From Micromonospora inositola (GTDB taxonomy: Bacteria > Actinomycetota > Actinomycetes > Mycobacteriales > Micromonosporaceae), in the NCBI RefSeq assembly GCF_900090285.1, contig NZ_LT607754.1:620001-684000 (forward strand): a DNA stretch of 64,000 nt, written 5' to 3'. Below, in pieces: positions 35,779-44,519 of the stretch. Made by a program: the position numbers and the translations under genes. Below the pieces are notes generated by a model. It was given only the letters and a program-made list of their open reading frames with translations. It did no database searches and had not been told where the DNA came from. How positions within the stretch are numbered: the first letter of the stretch is position 1; every line of letters begins with the position of its first letter.

Positions 35779-37908
35779 CTACTTCTTGTTGCCGGTGTTG
35801 TTCACCCGGAAGGTGTAGTCCGCGTCGAGGAAGGTGAGGTCGCCGGTCGGCAGGTTGGAGACCAGGACAGCGAAGTCGTCCTGGTTGCCGCTGGCGCACT
35901 TCGTGTTGAGGTTGCTGGCGGTGAACTGGTCACCGGTGAACCGGTAGACCCAGTTGCCCGCGCCGTCGGTGGTCTCCCCCGCCGAGGTGGCGCCCGGGGT
36001 GAGGTCGCAGTGGCTGACCACCTGGACGGTCCAGTTGTTGTCCTGCACGCCGGTGGTGGTGAACCAGTTGCCCGGCGCCGAGGTGAGGGTCGCGGCGGCG
36101 CCGTTGACCCGGACGTCGTCGACGAACCAGCCGGTGTCCAGGTAGGCGGCGTCGGTGGAGTAACGGAACCGCACGTCGGTGGCGCCGGCCGGCAGGTTGG
36201 CGGTGAGGTGCACGTAGACCGGGTCGTCGACGAAGTACTCGCCGCCGGAGGTGCCGGTGAGACCGTTGCCCTCGGTGTTGTTGCCGTGCGGGTCGTCGTT
36301 GGTGGTGACGACCTGGTTGGCGTCGTTGCGCAACGGGACGGTGACCCAGTCGCCGTTCACCAGGGCCTCGACGAAGCCGTAGTCCCAGCCCTCCTCGATG
36401 AAGTTCCAGCTCCAGAAGTCCAGCGAGCCGACCGTGCCGCTGGTGTTCACCTCGAGGATGTTGTCGTTCTGGCTCTCGTAGCCGGCGTACCAGTGGGTGG
36501 TGCCGGTGTGCGGGGCGATGACCGTCTCGTCGTCGCCGTCGAAGGCCAGCGCGACGGTCGGGCCGGGGTTGCGGAACCGCTCGACGGACATGCCGAACGG
36601 CACGGCGGTGGTGTCCGGTCGGTTCTTCAGCCGGGCCCACTTGGCCTCCGGGGTGGCGCCGTTGTAGCTGCCCCGGCCGGCCCAGAAGACGTCGTCGGCG
36701 ATGTCGATGGTCCACGAGGTGTCGGCCGGATCACCGAAGTTGAACGCCTTGATGTCGTAGATCGGCGAGTCCTCGTCGTCCAGGTAGACCGCCACCGACC
36801 AGTCGCGGAACAGGTCCGCCGCGCTGCGCAGGTGCGCGCCGGTCGCCGCGTTGAAGTCGTCGATGGCGTTCTGCACGCCGGTCATGCCGTCGGCCTGCTC
36901 CTCGAAGATGGTCTTGATGAGCAGGTCACCGGCCTTGCCGTCGTACTGCTTGTCGGGGGTGTAGGTGCCGTCGCCGTTGCCGCCGGCCTGCTCCCACAGG
37001 TACTGGAAGTAGGTGAACGAGGCGCCGTAGTTGGCCAGCGTCCCACCCCACCGGGTCAGCGAGGTCTCCTCGTAGAAGACCTGCTGGTTGCTCAGGTGCG
37101 AGCCGCCGGCGTCCAGGCCGTTGAGGAAGATGGCGAAGTCGGCCAGGCCCTCATCGACCCAGGAGAGTTCGCCGGGGTCGCTGTAGTTGTGCAGCAGGTG
37201 CTGGAGCTCGTGGGCGACGGTGCCCTCGTACAGCTCGGGGCGGTCGTTGGCCGGGTTGGTGTCACGCCACGGCGAGGTGTTCGGCCCGACCCGGTTGGCC
37301 CAGTCGAGGGCGTCGACCACGATCACGTTCATCCCGACGCTGTCGATGAAGTCGGGAGCGAAGTACCCGGCCGTGTACGACGTCTGCGAGCAGTCGTAGT
37401 ACGCGTCGTCCTGGATGTTGTAGAGCACCATCACCAGCGAGTCGCTGGCCGGCTCGGCGGGGTCCGCGGCCTGCATCGGGCCGAAGTGCTCCTCGTCCAC
37501 CGCGACGATCTGGTGGGCGAGCTTGTCGCCGACGTAGTCGATCTCCGCCCTGGTGAGGGTGAACTGCGCCGCCGTGGCGGTGGCGCACGGGGTGAACCCG
37601 TCGCCCGGGTTGTGGTCGAACTGCGGGTCGAGGCTGGCCACGCCGGCCGGTGCGGTGCCGTCGAGCGGGGTCCCCTTGGGAACGTAGATGTAGACCGGGG
37701 TGCCGTCGGGCGTGGTGTTGGCGTACACCCGGGTGAAGTCCTGGTTGTAGGTCCCGCCCGCCGCGCTGTCGTTGATCGGTAGCGTGATGGTCGGTTCGCC
37801 GGGAAGGTTCTCGTGATCGTTGGCCTGGGCCGGGGCCGAGACCGTGAAGGCGAGCGCTGTCACGCCCGCCACTGCGGCCGCGATCCGGCTCGGTCGTCTC
37901 ATTCGCAC
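35779..37908 (-). CDS. Secreted M6-type (immune inhibitor A-like) metalloprotease
   Basis: 709 residues. Signal peptide 1-29 (SAPAQA-N). The zinc site is H233-E-L-Q-H237 in AHELQHLLH with a likely third ligand E253 in WVDEGLADF. The catalytic half is followed by beta-rich modules: an MAM/concanavalin-like part (DFWSWNFIEEGWDYGFVEAL, DTGWFVDDVRV) typical of immune inhibitor A peptidases, then about 100 C-terminal residues. It would act on extracellular proteins. GTG 37908 is preferred over ATG 37902 because GGAGG lies 7 nt upstream of the GTG. It stands alone between the terminator and the divergent ParA gene. Confidence 0.88.
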   Translation of the reverse strand: MRMRRPSRIAAAVAGVTALAFTVSAPAQANDHENLPGEPTITLPINDSAAGGTYNQDFTRVYANTTPDGTPVYIYVPKGTPLDGTAPAGVASLDPQFDHNPGDGFTPCATATAAQFTLTRAEIDYVGDKLAHQIVAVDEEHFGPMQAADPAEPASDSLVMVLYNIQDDAYYDCSQTSYTAGYFAPDFIDSVGMNVIVVDALDWANRVGPNTSPWRDTNPANDRPELYEGTVAHELQHLLHNYSDPGELSWVDEGLADFAIFLNGLDAGGSHLSNQQVFYEETSLTRWGGTLANYGASFTYFQYLWEQAGGNGDGTYTPDKQYDGKAGDLLIKTIFEEQADGMTGVQNAIDDFNAATGAHLRSAADLFRDWSVAVYLDDEDSPIYDIKAFNFGDPADTSWTIDIADDVFWAGRGSYNGATPEAKWARLKNRPDTTAVPFGMSVERFRNPGPTVALAFDGDDETVIAPHTGTTHWYAGYESQNDNILEVNTSGTVGSLDFWSWNFIEEGWDYGFVEALVNGDWVTVPLRNDANQVVTTNDDPHGNNTEGNGLTGTSGGEYFVDDPVYVHLTANLPAGATDVRFRYSTDAAYLDTGWFVDDVRVNGAAATLTSAPGNWFTTTGVQDNNWTVQVVSHCDLTPGATSAGETTDGAGNWVYRFTGDQFTASNLNTKCASGNQDDFAVLVSNLPTGDLTFLDADYTFRVNNTGNKK

Positions 37909-38189
37909 GCGGATGCCTCCTGCCGATGAGGCGGTGATCAGCTCCGGCCACCGCCGTCAGGTAACACGTCCGTCCCCTGCGGATACTGCGCGAAGCAGCA
38001 GCTGAGCAGGGGATTGTTGACTTCAGGCAACCATTTGGGACGGTCGGTTGCGAAGCGGCGGCAGGTCACAACTGCGGCACGAACGGCCGTCGCCCGCCGC
38101 CGTAAGGACGATTGCCGCGCGGCGTCCGGCGGTCCCGGGCGGTCCACTCGTCCCGGCTACCGCTACCGTTCCCGGTCGGGGAGGTGCCG

Positions 38190-39122
38190 GTGTACGTCGT
38201 ATCGGTGATCAATTACAAGGGCGGGGTGGGCAAGACCACCATGACCGCCAACCTCGGGGCCGAGCTGGCCAACCGGGGGATGAAGGTGCTGCTGATCGAC
38301 CTCGATCCGCAGGCCAGCCTGACGTTCAGCTTCTACGAGCCGGACGACTGGCGGGACCGGCTGCGCGACAGCCGCACCGTCAAGCGCTGGTACGACGGGC
38401 TGCGCGGGGACACCCCGGGGGTCACCCTCGGCGAGCTGGTGGTCTCCCCCGGCCCGGCGAACGCGCACCTCAAGGGCGCCGGCCGGCTGGACCTGATCGC
38501 GTCCCACCTGCAGCTCGTCGACATCGACCTGGCGCTGGCCCGGAGCGTGGCCGACGGCGACGAGTACGACGCCGAGCTGTTCCGGGTGCGGGGCTCGCTG
38601 GCCGAGGGGCTGCACGACGAGGCGCTGGACCCGTACGACCTGGTGCTGATCGACTGCCCGCCGAACTTCAACGTGGTGACCCAGTCGGCGATCATCGCCA
38701 GCGACCACCTGCTCATCCCGGCGAAGGCCGACTACCTCTCCACCCTCGGCATCGACTATCTGCACGGCAACGTCCGGGAGCTGGTCGACCGGTACAACGC
38801 CGACTCCCGCCGGTTCGCGAAGATCCGCCGGCACCACAAGGTCGCGCCGGGCATCGCCGGCGTCGTGTTCACGATGATCCAGCTGATGGCGCAGCGGCCG
38901 ATCGCCGCCCACCAGGGCTACATGGACCAGGTGCGGGCGCTCGGCGTACCGGTCTTCCCGACCGCGCTGCGGGAGAACGTCACGCTCTTCGCCACGAACA
39001 CGCCGCGCGGGGTGCCGGTGGTGCTGCGGGACCGGATCACCGCCCCGCCGGTCCGCGAGGAGCTGCGGCAGATCACCACCGAGTTCCTCGCCCACCTCCA
39101 GCCCGCCGGAGCCACGGCATGA
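38190..39122 (+). CDS. ParA-family ATPase (orphan)
   Basis: 310 residues. Deviant Walker [11 protein letters not shown] (8-17) with signature lysine K10 and catalytic K15, Walker A' [11 protein letters not shown] (~37) and Walker [12 protein letters not shown] (~153). These ATPases form nucleoid-bound gradients to position plasmids, chromosomes or protein assemblies. No parB or parS is nearby; instead a small gene follows with a 4-bp ATGA overlap. An inserted segment (about 50-105) makes it longer than plain Soj proteins. GTG 38190 has GGGGAGG 5 nt upstream. Confidence 0.88.
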   Translation: MYVVSVINYKGGVGKTTMTANLGAELANRGMKVLLIDLDPQASLTFSFYEPDDWRDRLRDSRTVKRWYDGLRGDTPGVTLGELVVSPGPANAHLKGAGRLDLIASHLQLVDIDLALARSVADGDEYDAELFRVRGSLAEGLHDEALDPYDLVLIDCPPNFNVVTQSAIIASDHLLIPAKADYLSTLGIDYLHGNVRELVDRYNADSRRFAKIRRHHKVAPGIAGVVFTMIQLMAQRPIAAHQGYMDQVRALGVPVFPTALRENVTLFATNTPRGVPVVLRDRITAPPVREELRQITTEFLAHLQPAGATA

Positions 39123-39580
39123 CCGACCCGACGCGCACCGCCCTGGCCCGGGTCGCCGAGTTCCTGACCGGTCTGTCGGCGGCGGACCTCACCGCGCTCG
39201 CCGAGGGGCGGGCCCGGCTGGCGTTGGTCCCGGCCGGGGGCGTCACGCCAACTGGTCCCGTCGCCTCCCCGGCCCTGGCGACCGCCGCCGGGACGACCAC
39301 CGTCGCGGCGCCGACCGGCGCCGCCGCCCCGCGGGCCACGCGGCCGGTGGCGGCGTCCGCCGTGGACACCGAGCACGCCTACGCGGCGCTCGCCGCCATG
39401 TCGCGGCGCGACGACGGTACGGCGTACCTGTCGTCGTGGACGACCCGGGACCTGCGGGCGCTGGCCGCGCGGACGGGGCTGCGCGGGGTCACCGGACTGC
39501 GGAAAATGGAGCTGGTCGATCGGATCGTCGACCGCACCATCGGCTTCCGGCTCGACTCCACCGCCATCCGCCAGCGCTGA
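39119..39580 (+). CDS. Small partner of ParA with a SAP/Rho-N-like C-terminal domain
   Basis: 153 residues. An N-terminal helical region (LARVAEFLTGLSAADLTALA), a flexible Ala/Thr/Pro-rich middle (about 40-85), and a C-terminal helix-extended loop-helix (SSWTTRDLRALAARTGLRGV ... LRKMELVDRIVDRT, 105-145) of the SAP/Rho-N type, which binds DNA or RNA. It overlaps the ParA gene by ATGA, so the two are coupled. The layout (ParA plus a small, partly disordered adaptor) is like cargo-positioning pairs such as McdA/McdB or ParA/ParB; this is inference. Confidence 0.65.
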   Translation: MTDPTRTALARVAEFLTGLSAADLTALAEGRARLALVPAGGVTPTGPVASPALATAAGTTTVAAPTGAAAPRATRPVAASAVDTEHAYAALAAMSRRDDGTAYLSSWTTRDLRALAARTGLRGVTGLRKMELVDRIVDRTIGFRLDSTAIRQR

Positions 39581-39662
39581 GGCACGACGCCCCGGCGCAG
39601 CGACCCCCAGGAGGGCCCGCTACCTGGCGCTCCGTCACCAGGTACCACCGGACGAGCCGACC

Positions 39663-39691
39663 GCGCCCGCCCCGGCGGCCGGCGCGGGCGC
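39663..39691. terminator. Hairpin between ParA operon and amidase gene
   Basis: GCGCCCGC / GCGGGCGC with a 13-nt loop. A weaker TACCTGG / CCAGGTA stem lies just before it at 39621-39644. Both are between convergent genes. Confidence 0.45.
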
Positions 39692-39773
39692 CGGTATATC
39701 GCGCAACGGGTTCCAGCCCGGCCGGCGGCGACACGCCGCCCCGACCGCCGCCGAGGCGCGCTCCCCCACGGGC

Positions 39774-40787
39774 TCAGCGGTGGGTCAGGTAGTCACGGGC
39801 GATCTGCCGCAGCCGGGCGTGCGTCCCCTCGTACGTGCTCGCCCCGCCGAGGTAGCGCTTGGCCACCTTGGCGACCATCGTGTAGTTCGGGTCGCAGACG
39901 TTGCCCACCGGCGCCTCGCCGGCCTGGCTGATCAGCTGGTACGCGTCGAGCTGGTCCAGGCCGACCAGCTCGGCCGTCCAGGTGACCAGGTCGTGCTGGC
40001 TGATCCGGTACGCGTCCTCCAGCGGCCGGGCCGAGCCGGTGCACATCAACGCGTCGTCGGACTCCAGGCGCGGCCACGGGGTGCCGGCGCCCTTGATGAC
40101 GTCGACCACGATCGTGGTGTTCATGGCCGCCTCCACGGCGGTGCCGCAGACCTCGCCGTGGCCCTGCCGGCAGTGGCCGTCCCCGAGGGCGAACAGGGCT
40201 CCCGGCACGTTGACGCCGAAGTAGGCGGTGACCCCGGTCCGCAGCTCGGGGGTGTCCATGTTCCCGCCGTGGGCGTCCGGGGTGATCGTCATGCGCGCCT
40301 CGAAGGCGCCGGGCGCCACGCCGACGGTGCCGTGCATCGGGTCCAGCGGCAGTTCGACCGTGAAGTCGCCGCGCCGGGCGCGGTAGGTGACCGTGCCGGC
40401 GGCCACGTCGACGTCGTAGCGCCAGACGACCTCGTCGAGCGGGGGATGCAGGGTGGCGGTGGCGTGGGTGCCGGTGAGCGCCCCGAAATGCGGGAAGGTG
40501 GTGGAGACCGCCCAGTCCCGGGCCGGTTCGATGGCGACGAAGTGGACGGCGAGGGTGTCCCCCGGTTCGGCGCCCTCGATGTGGATCGGGCCGGTCACCG
40601 GGTTGAGGTACGGGAACTCGCACACCCGCGACGGCAGGTCGTCCACCCCGCGTACCCGCCCGCCGAAGCAGTCCTCGGTGTAGAGCTCCAGGATCGTGCC
40701 CGGCCGTACCCGGCGCACCGGTTCCCGCCCGCCGAAGGTGTACGACAGTTCGTCCGGCTCGGGCCGGTACTTCACCACTTCGGTCAT
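39774..40787 (-). CDS. Acetamidase/formamidase family protein
   Basis: 337 residues, FmdA/AmdA family, hydrolysing formamide, acetamide or related short amides to the acid and ammonia. Family blocks: IHIEGAEPGDTLAVHF (~69), PHFGALTG, the GNMDTPELRTGVTAYFGVNV block (~185) with the likely active-site region, and GALFALGDGHCRQGHGEVCG. Its ATG overlaps the stop of the upstream permease gene by 4 bp, so permease and amidase form an uptake-and-hydrolysis operon for an amide nitrogen source. Confidence 0.9.
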   Translation of the reverse strand: MTEVVKYRPEPDELSYTFGGREPVRRVRPGTILELYTEDCFGGRVRGVDDLPSRVCEFPYLNPVTGPIHIEGAEPGDTLAVHFVAIEPARDWAVSTTFPHFGALTGTHATATLHPPLDEVVWRYDVDVAAGTVTYRARRGDFTVELPLDPMHGTVGVAPGAFEARMTITPDAHGGNMDTPELRTGVTAYFGVNVPGALFALGDGHCRQGHGEVCGTAVEAAMNTTIVVDVIKGAGTPWPRLESDDALMCTGSARPLEDAYRISQHDLVTWTAELVGLDQLDAYQLISQAGEAPVGNVCDPNYTMVAKVAKRYLGGASTYEGTHARLRQIARDYLTHR

Positions 40788-42217
40788 GCGCCCTCCTTCA
40801 CGGGCTCGTCGGTGGGCTCGGGCGCGGCGTCGGCCAGGGCGGGGAGTTCGGGGCGCCGGCCGGTGGCGTAGAAGGTCAGCAGGACCAGCACCCCGATGCC
40901 CAGCCAGACGAAGCCGAGCACCTGGGCGGCGACCTTGGCATTGATCACGACGAAGAGCAGGATGACGAAGCCGACCACCGGCACGACCAGGTGGCGCAGC
41001 CAGTCCCGGCTGCCGTTACGGATCACGTAGTGCACCACCACGGAGACGTGCAGCGCCAGGAAGGCCGTCATCGCGCCGAAGTTGACCAGCGTGGAGAGCA
41101 GGGAGATGCCATCGTCCCGGCTCGCCATCCAGAGCCCGAGGGCCAGGGAGATGCCGGCGACCAGCAGGGTGGCGTTGGCCGGCACCCGGTGCCGGGCGTT
41201 GACCCGCGCCAGCACCCGGGGCATCTGCCCGTCCCGGGCCATCGCGTACAGCAGGCGAGAGGTGGCGGCCTGCGCCACCAGCGAGTTGGCGAAGCCCCAG
41301 GCGATCGCGGTGGCCAGGGCGGTGAGCCCGGCCAGCCAGCCGCCGCCGGCCACCCGGGCGGCATCGTAGAACGCCGTGCCCTCCGGGTCGCCGTTGGCCA
41401 GCAGGTCCGCCGAGTCGGTTACGAGCAGCGCGGCGACCCAGGTCTGCACGATGAACAGGGTGCCGGCGAGCAGCAACGCCGCCACCATGGCCCGGCCGAT
41501 CTGGCGGGCCTCCTCCCGGCTCTCCTCGGCGAGCATGGAGATGCCGTCGAAGCCGAGGAAGGAGAGCACGGCGATCGACACCGCGCCGAACACCAGCGGC
41601 CAGGAGAACGTTCCGGAGTCGAAGAGCGGGCGCAGGCTGAACCCGTCGCCCTTGCCCTGGGCGACTGCCACCACGCCGACCACCAGGAAGATCGCCAGGA
41701 TGACCAGTTCGGCCGCCAGCATGACCCGGTTGACCCGGGCGGTCATCCGGATGCCCAGGAAGTTGACCACGGTGTTGAGCACCACGAAGGCGGCCAGCCA
41801 CACCCACACCGGCACGGCCGGCACGAGCGAGTGCATGGCCACACTGGCCACCAGGTAGAGAAGCCCGGGCACCAGGATGTAGTCGAGCAGGATCACCCAG
41901 CCGGCGAGGAAGCCGACCGGTGGGGCGATGCCGCGGCCGGCGTAGCTGTAGACCGAGCCGGCCATCGGGAAGGCCTTGACCATCTGCGCGTACGACAGGG
42001 CGGTGAACATCATCGCGACCATGCCGATGAGGTAGGCCAGCGCCACCATGCCGCCGGAGCCGGCGTAGACGCTGCCGAAGATGCCGAACGGGGCGATCGG
42101 CACCATGAAGATCAGACCGTAGACCAGCAGGTCCGTGAAGCTCAGCGAGCGGCTCAGCTCCTGCCGGTAGCCGAAGCGCTCGATGGGGGTGGCAGCCTCG
42201 CCAGGGGGTCGGGTCAC
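40784..42217 (-). CDS. APC-family amino acid/amide permease
   Basis: 477 residues with 12 transmembrane segments. The APC signature is visible: GIFGSVYAGSGGM in TM1, the FPMAGSVYSYAGRGI stretch, and SFLGFDGISMLAEESREEAR near 220. Charged tails at both ends. Being coupled to the amidase gene, it probably imports an amide or amino acid used by that enzyme. GTG 42217 with AGGAGA 5 nt upstream. Confidence 0.9.
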   Translation of the reverse strand: MTRPPGEAATPIERFGYRQELSRSLSFTDLLVYGLIFMVPIAPFGIFGSVYAGSGGMVALAYLIGMVAMMFTALSYAQMVKAFPMAGSVYSYAGRGIAPPVGFLAGWVILLDYILVPGLLYLVASVAMHSLVPAVPVWVWLAAFVVLNTVVNFLGIRMTARVNRVMLAAELVILAIFLVVGVVAVAQGKGDGFSLRPLFDSGTFSWPLVFGAVSIAVLSFLGFDGISMLAEESREEARQIGRAMVAALLLAGTLFIVQTWVAALLVTDSADLLANGDPEGTAFYDAARVAGGGWLAGLTALATAIAWGFANSLVAQAATSRLLYAMARDGQMPRVLARVNARHRVPANATLLVAGISLALGLWMASRDDGISLLSTLVNFGAMTAFLALHVSVVVHYVIRNGSRDWLRHLVVPVVGFVILLFVVINAKVAAQVLGFVWLGIGVLVLLTFYATGRRPELPALADAAPEPTDEPVKEGA

Positions 42218-42295
42218 CGACGTCTCCTATCCGCTCATGACGGGAAGGGGCAGGGTGGAGTCACGTGATGGAGCGGCGGGTGTGGACCGGAGAAA

Positions 42296-42311
42296 GTGAG
42301 ACGGGTTTCAC
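42296..42311. promoter_or_regulatory. Candidate operator GTGAGACGGGTTTCAC
   Basis: An imperfect palindrome (one mismatch per arm) in an A/T-rich patch 79 nt upstream of the permease start, before a TATTGATTAAC stretch. It might bind a GntR- or TetR-type repressor; none is encoded nearby. Confidence 0.3.
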
Positions 42312-42426
42312 TATTGATTAACTTCTACGCTCCGCCGGTCGCCGGGTCAACCGTCGGCGGGGCCACGCCGGCTCCGCGCGGACTGCCTAGGCTGAACCGG
42401 GACGCACATCGAGACGAGGAGGCGGG

Positions 42427-42987
42427 ATGGCAGACCGAAAGGCTGGCGCGAGCCGGTACGTGGCCGTGCTGCGCGGGGTCAACGTCGGCACCACCCGGAT
42501 CGCGATGGCCGACCTGCGCCGGCTCGTCGCCGACCTCGGGCACGAGGACGTGAAGACCTACCTGCAGAGCGGCAACGCGGTCTTCAGCAGCACCGCGACG
42601 GACACCGCCAAGCTGGCCCGCGGCATCGAGCGGGCGATCAGCGACGAGCTGGGGCTCACCGTGCCGGTACTGGTCCGCAGCGGCGCCGAACTGGCGGCGA
42701 TCGCCGAGGGCAGCCCGTATTCCGACCGGCAGCACGACCCGACCCGGCTGCTGGTGGCCTTCCTGTCGGCGCCGCCCGCGAAGACCCGCGTGGCTGCCCT
42801 GACCGTGCCGGCCGGGGAGAACGTCGAGTACACGGTGGTCGGACGGGAGATCCACCTGCACTTCCCCGACGGCGGGTACGGCCGGACGAAGTTCACCAAC
42901 GCGTACCTGGAGAAGCAGCTCGGCGTGGTGGCGACCACCCGCAACTGGAAGTCGGTCTGCGCGCTGCGCGACCTGGCGGCGGGCTGA
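42427..42987 (+). CDS. DUF1697 family protein
   Basis: 186 residues. Matches DUF1697 throughout: YVAVLRGVNVGTTRIAMADL at the start, YLQSGNAVF (~46), PVLVRSGAEL, and the end GRTKFTNAYLEKQLGVVATT followed by NWKSV. Cytosolic; function not established. ATG 42427 is preceded by GAGGAGGCGGG. Confidence 0.92.
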   Translation: MADRKAGASRYVAVLRGVNVGTTRIAMADLRRLVADLGHEDVKTYLQSGNAVFSSTATDTAKLARGIERAISDELGLTVPVLVRSGAELAAIAEGSPYSDRQHDPTRLLVAFLSAPPAKTRVAALTVPAGENVEYTVVGREIHLHFPDGGYGRTKFTNAYLEKQLGVVATTRNWKSVCALRDLAAG

Positions 42988-43091
42988 GCGGCGAGTCCAC
43001 CGTCCGACTGAACTTCATCTTTAAGATCTTGTCCGGTGGTCCGCGGCCCCGTTACGCTGCCGGCCGCTACCTCACCTGTGAAAGGACCACT

Positions 43092-43319
43092 GTGACCGCT
43101 CCTGTCGCCGCCACCGCCCAGAAGTCCTGGGTGGTCGCGCTTCTGCTCTGCTTCTTCTTCGGCGTGCTCGGCGTGCACCGCTTCTACGCCGGCAAGGTCG
43201 GCACGGGGATCCTGCAGCTGATCACCTTCGGTGGCCTCGGCATCTGGACCCTGATCGACTTCATCCTGATCCTGGTCGGGTCGTTCAAGGACAAGCAGGG
43301 CCAGCCGCTCGCCAAGTGA
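43092..43319 (+). CDS. TM2-domain membrane protein
   Basis: 75 residues. Two membrane helices (about 12-32 and 40-62) joined by the TM2 signature FFFGVLGVHRFYAGKVGTGI, ending LIDFILILVGSFKD. These small proteins sit in the cytoplasmic membrane; role unknown. GTG 43092 follows AAAGGA by 5 nt. Confidence 0.9.
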   Translation: MTAPVAATAQKSWVVALLLCFFFGVLGVHRFYAGKVGTGILQLITFGGLGIWTLIDFILILVGSFKDKQGQPLAK

Positions 43320-43330
43320 GCACCGCGCGC

Positions 43331-43359
43331 AGGGGCCGGGATCGCCGATCCCGGCCCCT
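43331..43359. terminator. Strong bidirectional hairpin after the TM2 gene
   Basis: AGGGGCCGGGATCG-c-CGATCCCGGCCCCT, a near-perfect 14-bp inverted repeat between convergent genes. Confidence 0.8.
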
Positions 43360-43370
43360 GCGCCGTACCC

Positions 43371-44366
43371 CTAGAAGTGGTACGCGCTGTGGTACTCCGG
43401 CACCACCACCCGGCTGCGCGGGGACGCCTTCCGCACGGCCGCGACCAGGTCGTCGAGGCGCTGACGGTCGCTCGGGGCGACGGTCGGCGGGTTGGTCAGC
43501 GGCGACTCGAAGTTGTCCCAGTGCACCGGCACCACGACCTTCGGGTGGTCCAGCGCCGCCATCAGCCGCGGCACGTAGTCGGCGGTCGAGGTGGTCGCCG
43601 CCGAGGCCACCATCGCCACGTCCGGCGCCAGCCCGGCAAGGTTGCGCCCGTTGAAGTCGCTGGCGCCCATGAAGAACACCGCCGGGCCGCCGGCGACCCG
43701 GATCTGGTACGCCAGGGTGTCGCCCTCGGGCAGGTCGGCGATGGTCGCCGGCTTCGGCGGCGGGGTCACCCGCACCCCGGGAAAGGCCATCGAGTACGCC
43801 CCGTTGCGGCTGTGCAGCGAGCCGACCACCTCGACGGTGTAGTCGCCGAAGTCGAGCACCTCGCCGCCCTTCACCGGGCTGAGCTGGCCGGCCGGCACCC
43901 CGTACGCCAGGCCCAGGTGGTAGGCGGTCAGCGTGCCGAAGACCCGCGCCCGGGTCCGGCCGGCGATGTACGGCACGTCGTTGAAGTGGTCCCAGTGGGT
44001 GTGCGTGACCAGCACGTTCTCGGCCCGGTCCACGTGCTGGTCGATGACGGTGGTGTTCACCTCCAGCGGGGTCTGCGGGTGGAAGGCGCCGGTGAACAGG
44101 CCGGTGTCGAAGCGGCTCAGGTACGGGTCGACCAGGACGGTCCGGTCGCCGATGTCGATCCGCCAGCCGGACGTACCCCACCAGCGGAAACTGACCGCGC
44201 CGCGGCGACGGCCGGTGGTGGCGCCGACCGGCGCGGCGGCCGGCGGCGCGGCCTGGGCCGGCGCGGTCAGCGCCGCGGCGGCGAGCCCCCCGGCCGAGAC
44301 GGTGGCGGCGCCGACCGCGGCGTCCCGGAGCAGGCGGCGACGGTCGATGCCGGGGTTCTCGGGCAT
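43371..44366 (-). CDS. Tat-exported MBL-fold hydrolase (UlaG-like)
   Basis: 331 residues. Twin-arginine signal RRRLLRDAAVGA (9-20) then a hydrophobic stretch to about 39. The metallo-beta-lactamase zinc motif is THTHWDHFND (~130); later ligand candidates are at GSLHSRNG, GASDFNGRN and VPVHWDNFES. It resembles the UlaG/L-ascorbate lactonase branch more than lactamases. It would fold with metal in the cytoplasm and act outside. ATG 44366 with GGGAGGA 6 nt upstream. Confidence 0.88.
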   Translation of the reverse strand: MPENPGIDRRRLLRDAAVGAATVSAGGLAAAALTAPAQAAPPAAAPVGATTGRRRGAVSFRWWGTSGWRIDIGDRTVLVDPYLSRFDTGLFTGAFHPQTPLEVNTTVIDQHVDRAENVLVTHTHWDHFNDVPYIAGRTRARVFGTLTAYHLGLAYGVPAGQLSPVKGGEVLDFGDYTVEVVGSLHSRNGAYSMAFPGVRVTPPPKPATIADLPEGDTLAYQIRVAGGPAVFFMGASDFNGRNLAGLAPDVAMVASAATTSTADYVPRLMAALDHPKVVVPVHWDNFESPLTNPPTVAPSDRQRLDDLVAAVRKASPRSRVVVPEYHSAYHF

Positions 44367-44519
44367 GGTGCGTCCTCCCCGTGAGGTTCGGTGATCGGTA
44401 GGCCCACCCCACCACCCCGACGAGCCCCGCGTCCAAGATCGACCAGCCGCACCGTCGATATCGGCCCGCATATCGGAGCAGGTCACGGCGGGTGCCGGCG
44501 GGTCGGACCGGTCCGAAAC

